From Amycolatopsis anabasis (GTDB lineage: Bacteria; Actinomycetota; Actinomycetes; Mycobacteriales; Pseudonocardiaceae): a DNA stretch of 43,568 nucleotides. Shown here one piece after another: positions 39,046 through 43,568 of the stretch. Position 1 is the stretch's first letter, and each line of letters starts with the position of its first letter. The notes beneath the pieces were generated by a model. That model did no database searches, was not told where the DNA came from, and worked only from the letters and a program-made list of their open reading frames with translations. Made by a program: the position numbers and the translations under genes. The stretch is from contig NZ_VTHK01000068.1 of the NCBI RefSeq assembly GCF_009765355.1, positions 1 to 43,568 on the forward strand, written 5' to 3'.

Positions 39046-39998
39046 CCGAGTATCAGGCCACTTTGGACACGATCGCCGGGAAGCCGGTGCTGCGCTTCGA
39101 GCGGCGCCTGCAGCATCCGCCGTCGAAGGTGTGGCGCGCGGTCACCGATCCCGCCGAGCTGAAGCACTGGTTCCCGGCGGCCGTGGAAACCGAGTTGAAG
39201 CCGGGCGCGAAGATGCGTTTCGTCTTCCCCGACGAGGCCCCGATCGACGCCACCAGCGAGGGCGAGGTCCTGGAGTTCGACCCGCCGAAGGTTTTCGCCT
39301 TCCGCTGGATGGAGGACGTCCTGCGCTTCGAACTCGTCCCGGACGGAGGCGGTTGCCTGCTGGTGTTCACCCAGTCCGTCGGCGGCGGGTGGATCGGCGG
39401 CCTCGCCGCGGGCCGCAACGCGATCGGCTGGGACGTGTGCCTGGCCGGGTTGGAGGCGTTCCTGGCCGACCGCTCCTTCGAGCAGCCGGCCGAATGGCTC
39501 GCCCCGATGGAGCGCTACATCGCGAAGTTCGGCCTGGACAAAGGCGAGGTCCGCAGCACGCCCGAAGGCTACGAGATCTTCTTCGCCCGCGACCTGGTCT
39601 GGAAACCGGTCACCGAGGTGTGGTCCCTGCTCACCGAGGAAGGCGCCGTGGAGCGGGGCGCCGAGCCGCCCCTGCCCGCCACCAACGGTTACGTGCCCGC
39701 GGGCCCGGTCACCGAAGCCGAGGCCCCGCGCGTTCTGGAGTACGCATGGCTGCACGAGTGCGAACCGGCCGGACGGGTCCGCTGGGAGATCCACCACGAC
39801 CCCGAACTCGGCACCCGCGTGGAACTCACCCAGACCCTGCCCACCCGGTTGGCGGACCTCCGCGCCACCGCCCTCGCCGCCTGGCACGTCCAGCTCGAGC
39901 TGTTCTTCGCCGCCACCCACGGCGAAATCCGCTGCCCCTGGCCGGAAGCCCGCACCGAGGAACTCCGCCGGCACTACACGGACCAACTGGCGGAGTGA
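39042..39998 (+). CDS. Two-domain SRPBCC (AHSA1-like) protein
   Basis: A 318-residue protein with two tandem SRPBCC/AHSA1 folds. The first (about 15-145) has VLRFERRLQHPPSKVWRAVT, DPAELKHWFPAAVETELKPG and MEDVLRFELVPDGGGCLLVF; the second (about 170-315) has DLVWKPVTEVWSLLTEEGAV and VLEYAWLHECEPAGRVRWEI. The fold has a deep hydrophobic ligand pocket; the ligand is unknown. ArsR-SRPBCC pairs are common in actinomycetes. It is co-translated with ArsR and followed 5 bases later by a single-domain relative. Confidence 0.88.
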   Translation: MTEYQATLDTIAGKPVLRFERRLQHPPSKVWRAVTDPAELKHWFPAAVETELKPGAKMRFVFPDEAPIDATSEGEVLEFDPPKVFAFRWMEDVLRFELVPDGGGCLLVFTQSVGGGWIGGLAAGRNAIGWDVCLAGLEAFLADRSFEQPAEWLAPMERYIAKFGLDKGEVRSTPEGYEIFFARDLVWKPVTEVWSLLTEEGAVERGAEPPLPATNGYVPAGPVTEAEAPRVLEYAWLHECEPAGRVRWEIHHDPELGTRVELTQTLPTRLADLRATALAAWHVQLELFFAATHGEIRCPWPEARTEELRRHYTDQLAE

Positions 39999-40003
39999 CC
40001 CCG

Positions 40004-40555
40004 ATGAACGCCAACGGAACTCTGCACCAGGTCGGCACCGGCCGACTCCTGCTCCGCTTCGAGCGCAGGTTCGCCCACCCGCCGGAAAAGGTCTGGCGCG
40101 CGCTCACCGAAACCGCCGAACTGGCGGGCTGGTTCCCGGTGTCGGTGCTCGACTTCGACCCTGCCCCCGGCGCCCGCCTCCGCTTCGACCTGACCGCCGA
40201 AGCCAGGCGCCGCATGGACATCCCAGCCGATCAGGACACCGTCTCCACCGGCCGAATCACCCTCGCCGACCCGCCCAAGGTGCTCGAATACACCTGGGAC
40301 ACCGAAGTCCTCCGCTGGGAACTGACCGCGGACGGCGCGGGCGGCTGCGTGCTCGTGTTCACCGACACCTTCGACGCCCCGGGCGAAGCCCCGGAATTCA
40401 CCGAAACCTGGGCCGCCGATATGGCCAGCGGCTGGCACGTCAGCTTCGAAGTTCTCGCCGAGCACCTCGAGGGCCACCAGGTCACCTGGTCCGTCTGGGA
40501 CCGCGCCGCGGAATTCCACCAGCAGTACCTGGCCGCCCCTCCACCCACGGGATGA
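40004..40555 (+). CDS. Single-domain SRPBCC (AHSA1-like) protein
   Basis: A 183-residue protein starting MNANGTLHQVGTGRLLLRFE. One AHSA1 fold: RFAHPPEKVWRALTETAELA, GWFPVSVLDFDPAPGARLRF, DPPKVLEYTWDTEVLRWELT and GCVLVFTDTFDAPGEAPEFT. It is closely related to the first domain of the preceding gene, pointing to duplication within the operon. Its stop lies 51 bases before the NarL-type kinase start, with a -10-like box between, so it probably ends the ArsR operon. Confidence 0.87.
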   Translation: MNANGTLHQVGTGRLLLRFERRFAHPPEKVWRALTETAELAGWFPVSVLDFDPAPGARLRFDLTAEARRRMDIPADQDTVSTGRITLADPPKVLEYTWDTEVLRWELTADGAGGCVLVFTDTFDAPGEAPEFTETWAADMASGWHVSFEVLAEHLEGHQVTWSVWDRAAEFHQQYLAAPPPTG

Positions 40556-40592
40556 CCTCCGCGAGACCGACGCGACCGGCCCGCCGAACCGC

Positions 40593-40598
40593 TACCGT
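40593..40598 (+). promoter_or_regulatory. Possible -10 box, leaderless transcript of the NarL-type kinase
   Basis: TACCGT ends 8 bases before GTG 40607 and no Shine-Dalgarno is visible. A -35 box is not obvious, so this is tentative. Confidence 0.33.
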
Positions 40599-40606
40599 CA
40601 CCTTCC

Positions 40607-41782
40607 GTGGACCAACGACGCGGCCCGCGCGGCAGGCGGCTGCGCGGGCTCCACCTCTACGCCCTGGACGCCCTCGCCGCGATCGCGTGGACGACCGTCT
40701 ACATCGGATTCGCGTATCCGAGCGCGCCGGACGGCCAGCCGAGTTTCACCGGGCCGGAGTGGCTCGCCTACCTGGTGGCGGCCGCCGTCGGCCTGCCGCT
40801 CGCGGTGCGGCGGCGGTGGCCGATCCCGGTGCTGGGGCTCGTCCTCGCCGGGATGGTCGCGGCCACGCTGCTGAACATGACCCGGGAACCCTTCAGCGCG
40901 GTGATGTTCGCGCTGTACCTGGTCGGCCTGGACGAACCCTTCCGCCGGTCGATCACCGCGCTCGCCGGAACCCTGGCGATCTCCGGCGCGACCCTGCTGG
41001 TCAGCTTCCTCGGCGAACCGGCCCCGGACTGGGGCGGGCCGCAGTTCTACTGGGCCGTGGTGTGGCTCTACTGCGCGGCGGGCTGGGCGACTGGGTTCAT
41101 CGTGCGGACCCGGCGGGAACAAACCGTCCGGGCGCGGGAGCTGTTCGCCGATCAGGCACTCGCCGACGAACGCCTGCGCATCGCGCGGGAACTGCACGAC
41201 ATCGTGGCGCACAGCATGAGCCTGATCGCGGTGAAGGCGGCGGTCGGCAACCACGTCGCCGCGGAACACCCCGAGGAAGCCCGCGACGCGCTGCGCGTCA
41301 TCGAATCGACCAGCCGCGGCGCGCTCACCGAAATGCGGCGACTGCTCGGCGTCCTCCGCTCGGAACAGTCCACAGAGGACGCCGAACTCGGCCCCGCGCC
41401 GGGGCCCGCCGCACTCGGAGAGCTGGCGGAGCTGGCCCGGATCGGCGGCGCCGAAGTCGACCTGGAAGTCCAGGGCATCGAAGACATCGGCGAAGGGATC
41501 GGCCTTTCGGTGTACCGGATCGTCCAGGAGGCACTGACCAATGTGGTCAAACACGCGGCACCGGCGCGCTGCCGGGTCCGGGTCACCGGCGACGGGCGCC
41601 AGATCCGCATCGAGGTGACCGACGACGGGCACCGGCCCCCGGCGCACGGCGGGCCGGGGCACGGCCTGATCGGCATGCGCGAACGCGTCATGCTGTACGG
41701 CGGGGACTTCACCGCGGGGCCGCGACCGGAAGGCGGCTTCCGGGTGACCGCGACCCTGCCCTACGACGAGGTGGCCGAATGA
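40607..41782 (+). CDS. NarL-type sensor histidine kinase (HisKA_3)
   Basis: A 391-residue kinase. The N-terminal part has about five membrane segments (for example ALDALAAIAWTTVYIGFAYP, IPVLGLVLAGMVAATLL). The HisKA_3 dimerisation domain has the phosphorylated His in ERLRIARELHDIVAHSMSLI; the ATPase domain has VYRIVQEALTNVVKHAAPAR, EVTDDGHRPPAHGGPGHGLI and GMRERVMLYGG. It overlaps the response regulator by 4 bases (ATGA), forming a co-translated two-component pair. The sensing domain lies in the membrane, so an envelope or lipid signal is plausible. Confidence 0.92.
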   Translation: MDQRRGPRGRRLRGLHLYALDALAAIAWTTVYIGFAYPSAPDGQPSFTGPEWLAYLVAAAVGLPLAVRRRWPIPVLGLVLAGMVAATLLNMTREPFSAVMFALYLVGLDEPFRRSITALAGTLAISGATLLVSFLGEPAPDWGGPQFYWAVVWLYCAAGWATGFIVRTRREQTVRARELFADQALADERLRIARELHDIVAHSMSLIAVKAAVGNHVAAEHPEEARDALRVIESTSRGALTEMRRLLGVLRSEQSTEDAELGPAPGPAALGELAELARIGGAEVDLEVQGIEDIGEGIGLSVYRIVQEALTNVVKHAAPARCRVRVTGDGRQIRIEVTDDGHRPPAHGGPGHGLIGMRERVMLYGGDFTAGPRPEGGFRVTATLPYDEVAE

Positions 41783-42450
41783 ACGACATCCGGGTGCTGA
41801 TCGCCGACGATCAGGCGTTGCTGCGCGGCAGTTTCCGCGTGCTCGTGGACACCTCGCCCGGGCTCGCGGTGGTCGGCGAGGCGGGCGACGGCGCCGAGGC
41901 GGTGGACCTGGCGCTCGCCGAACGCCCGGACGTCGTGCTGATGGACGTCCGGATGCCCGGGGTCGACGGCATCGAGGCGACCCGGCGGATCTGCGGCGCC
42001 CCCGAGGCCGAAGGCGTGCGCGTGCTCATGCTCACCACCTTCGACCTCGACGAGTACGTCTACTCGGCGTTGCGCGCGGGGGCGAGCGGGTTCCTGCTCA
42101 AGGACACCCCGCCGAACGACCTGCTCACCGCGATCCGGGTGGTGGCCGCGGGCGAGGGCCTGCTCGCGCCCACGGTCACCCGCCGCCTGATCGCCGAGTT
42201 CGCCCGGCGCCCGGAGCCGGTCCGCACGCTCATGCGGGAACTCGACGGCGTGACCGGGCGGGAACGCGAGGTGCTCACGCTCATCGCGCGCGGGCTGTCC
42301 AACACCGAGATCGCGGAACGGCTGCACCTGAGCCTGGCCACGGTGAAGACGCACGTCGGCCACCTGCTCACCAAACTCGCCGCCCGGGACCGCGCCCAGC
42401 TGGTGATCATCGCGTACGAAACCGGTCTCGTCGCGGCGGCGCGGAAGTAG
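41779..42450 (+). CDS. NarL/FixJ-family response regulator
   Basis: A 223-residue regulator. The receiver domain has VLIADDQALLRGSFRVLVD, phospho-accepting Asp in DVVLMDVRMPGVDGIEA, the Thr in LMLTTFDLDEYVYSALRAGA and Lys in GFLLKDTPPNDLL. The LuxR-type HTH is TGREREVLTLIARGLSNTEI followed by AERLHLSLATVKTHVGHLLT. It is translated with the upstream kinase. Target genes are not visible; no binding consensus was recognised. Confidence 0.95.
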   Translation: MNDIRVLIADDQALLRGSFRVLVDTSPGLAVVGEAGDGAEAVDLALAERPDVVLMDVRMPGVDGIEATRRICGAPEAEGVRVLMLTTFDLDEYVYSALRAGASGFLLKDTPPNDLLTAIRVVAAGEGLLAPTVTRRLIAEFARRPEPVRTLMRELDGVTGREREVLTLIARGLSNTEIAERLHLSLATVKTHVGHLLTKLAARDRAQLVIIAYETGLVAAARK

Positions 42451-42492
42451 AACGGTTTGGCGGGAATTCACCCGGCGGCTCCCTCCCCGGGC

Positions 42493-42498
42493 TAAGGT
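42493..42498 (+). promoter_or_regulatory. Possible -10 box before the Tat-signal gene
   Basis: TAAGGT lies 9 bases before GTG 42508, with no ribosome binding site, suggesting a leaderless mRNA. The same hexamer serves as the likely -10 of the tetR-like gene at 15832. Confidence 0.33.
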
Positions 42499-42507
42499 CT
42501 GCCGCTC

Positions 42508-43506
42508 GTGAACCTCCTGTCGCGCCGCACCATCCTGACCGGCACGCTGGCCGGAACTGCCGTCCTCTCCGGCGGCGTCGCCGAGGCCCGCCGCCGCCTC
42601 CGCGTACTGGTCGCGACGAACGAACCCTGGGGCACCTACCACGTGCGGCCGCTGCTCGGCGAGGCCGCGCGGCGCGGCTGGCGGCTCACCCAGCTCGTGC
42701 CCGATCTCGCGCGGCTGGCGCCGGACGATCCGGTCCCCGCGGCCGTGCCCGAGCACGCCCCGCCCGCCGATCTGCTGGTGGTCACCGGGGCCGGGGACTG
42801 GCCCGCCGACTGCGCCGCCCTGCTGCGGCGACTGCCCCTGGTCGCCAGTTCCCTCGCCTACCAGAACCCGGTCGAAGCGCCCCGGGCCCGCGAACTGCGT
42901 CACCGCCTGCGCGCGCTCACCGCGTCCTCGCCCGCCGAGGCCCGCGCGTTCGGCCGCCACCTCGGCACTCGGCGGCCGATCCGGGTGGTCGGCTCCCCGC
43001 AGACCGATGCCCTGCCCCGGCGCGCGCCGGAACCGGATCTGGTGCTCGTGCTGACCAGCGTGACCCGCCCCGATCCGACCGGCGGGGCCGCGCCCGGCAC
43101 CGAATTGCTCCTCGCCTGCGCGGAGAAACTCGCCGCCGCGGGCAAGCGCATCCTGGTGGGCCTGCATCCCCGCGAGGACCGCACGCTCTGGGACCGCTAC
43201 GAGATCAGCGCGGTGCCGTCGGTCCAGGCCGCGGCGCGCGCCGAAGCGGCGATCGGCATTCCCGGCACGGTGTTCCCGCTGATCGCCGCGGTGGGCACCC
43301 CGGTGATCGGCTGCACGGACCCCGCGCTCGCGGTGCCGGACTACCTGCGCGCGGTCTGCTCGGCCACGATCGAAGACCCCGGGCTCGCCGAAGCCGCGAT
43401 CGAAGACGCCCACCTACCGGATCCTCACGTGCTGGCCGACGCGGTGGGCCCGATCGGCGGCTCCACCCGCCGCCTCCTCACCACCTGGTCCCACACCACC
43501 TGGTAA
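42508..43506 (+). CDS. Tat-signal GT-B-like protein (CDP-glycerol-transferase/UDP-GlcNAc-epimerase-like fold)
   Basis: A 332-residue protein from GTG 42508. The N-terminus MNLLSRRTILTGTLAGTAVL is a twin-arginine signal (SRRTILT, then a hydrophobic stretch), so export folded by the Tat route is predicted. The rest resembles a GT-B Rossmann enzyme: RVLVATNEPWGTYHVRPLLG, PIRVVGSPQTDALPRR, GKRILVGLHPRED and GIPGTVFPLIAAVGTPVIG, the last like the donor-site loop of CDP-glycerol transferases and UDP-GlcNAc epimerases. An exported GT-B enzyme would lack nucleotide-sugar outside the cell, so a binding or salvage role is possible. The exact activity is unknown. Confidence 0.7.
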   Translation: MNLLSRRTILTGTLAGTAVLSGGVAEARRRLRVLVATNEPWGTYHVRPLLGEAARRGWRLTQLVPDLARLAPDDPVPAAVPEHAPPADLLVVTGAGDWPADCAALLRRLPLVASSLAYQNPVEAPRARELRHRLRALTASSPAEARAFGRHLGTRRPIRVVGSPQTDALPRRAPEPDLVLVLTSVTRPDPTGGAAPGTELLLACAEKLAAAGKRILVGLHPREDRTLWDRYEISAVPSVQAAARAEAAIGIPGTVFPLIAAVGTPVIGCTDPALAVPDYLRAVCSATIEDPGLAEAAIEDAHLPDPHVLADAVGPIGGSTRRLLTTWSHTTW

Positions 43507-43511
43507 CCGCT

Positions 43512-43530
43512 TCCCCCAATGGGGAGTTTT
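43512..43530 (+). terminator. Weak hairpin with T-tract after the last gene
   Basis: TCCCC (43512-43516) pairs with GGGGA (43521-43525) across a 4-base loop and is followed by GTTTT, a small rho-independent-like terminator just after the stop at 43506. The bases from 43531 to the window end hold no visible gene. Confidence 0.45.
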
Positions 43531-43568
43531 CATCCTGTTGGTGCTGGTCAGTGGGGTTGACGGTGGCG

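Noticed and set aside
1..43568. tRNA, rRNA, transposase or integrase genes
   Set aside because: None was recognised on either strand, so there is no direct sign of a mobile element despite the eCIS and toxin content.

Overview
The window is high-GC DNA (roughly 70% or more by eye) from an actinomycete, most likely a Pseudonocardiaceae member close to Amycolatopsis. This is suggested by GTG starts and 4-base NTGA overlaps, AfsR-type regulators, a WXG100/TNT toxin cassette and a PE-PPE hydrolase. The genus is an inference. No tRNA, rRNA, CRISPR array, transposase or integrase was seen, and no gene-free stretch exceeds about 300 bases.

Region 1 (1-12753) is most of an extracellular contractile injection system (eCIS). 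One minus-strand operon, read from 11504 down past the left edge, encodes sheath, tube, a baseplate-hub chaperone-like protein, a very small protein on a CTG start, a DUF4157 HExxH protein, two more tube-like proteins, a LysM tail protein, a VgrG-like spike, gp25, baseplate J, tail protein I and a zinc-ribbon/polyproline protein cut by the window edge. A divergent plus-strand pair (DUF4255/Pvc16-like cap and PAAR-like tip) completes it. AAA+ ATPase, tape measure and tail fibre genes are not in the window and may lie to the left. Two small minus-strand genes (12821-13453), one hydrophobic and one with a duplicated YWWDG repeat, sit next to the locus and have no assigned role.

Region 2 (13568-19388) holds an unknown protein, a DHA2 drug exporter with a divergent TetR repressor and two visible palindromic operators, an OmpR-type two-component system, and a HisN-like phosphatase.

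Region 3 (19401-22384) is a type VII secretion/polymorphic toxin cassette: YbaB-like protein, WXG100-like protein, a 642-residue protein ending in a TNT (NAD+ glycohydrolase) domain, and a small putative immunity protein, all with overlapping or closely spaced genes.

Region 4 (22684-28077) is metabolic and envelope functions: HMG-CoA lyase, PH-domain membrane protein, biotin ligase, an NlpC/P60 protein followed by a BtrH_N/DUF4872 protein, and a secreted PE-PPE hydrolase.

Region 5 (28312-43506) is rich in regulators: two convergent AfsR-like BTAD/NB-ARC/TPR proteins, a secreted GH43 enzyme, SoxR with a textbook 19-bp-spacer promoter driving an FMN reductase, an ArsR-SRPBCC-SRPBCC operon, a NarL-type two-component pair, and a Tat-signal GT-B-like protein. 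Across the whole window an 11-base palindrome, TCCACWGTGGA, recurs far more often than composition predicts, always inside Ser-Thr-Val-Asp/Glu codons.
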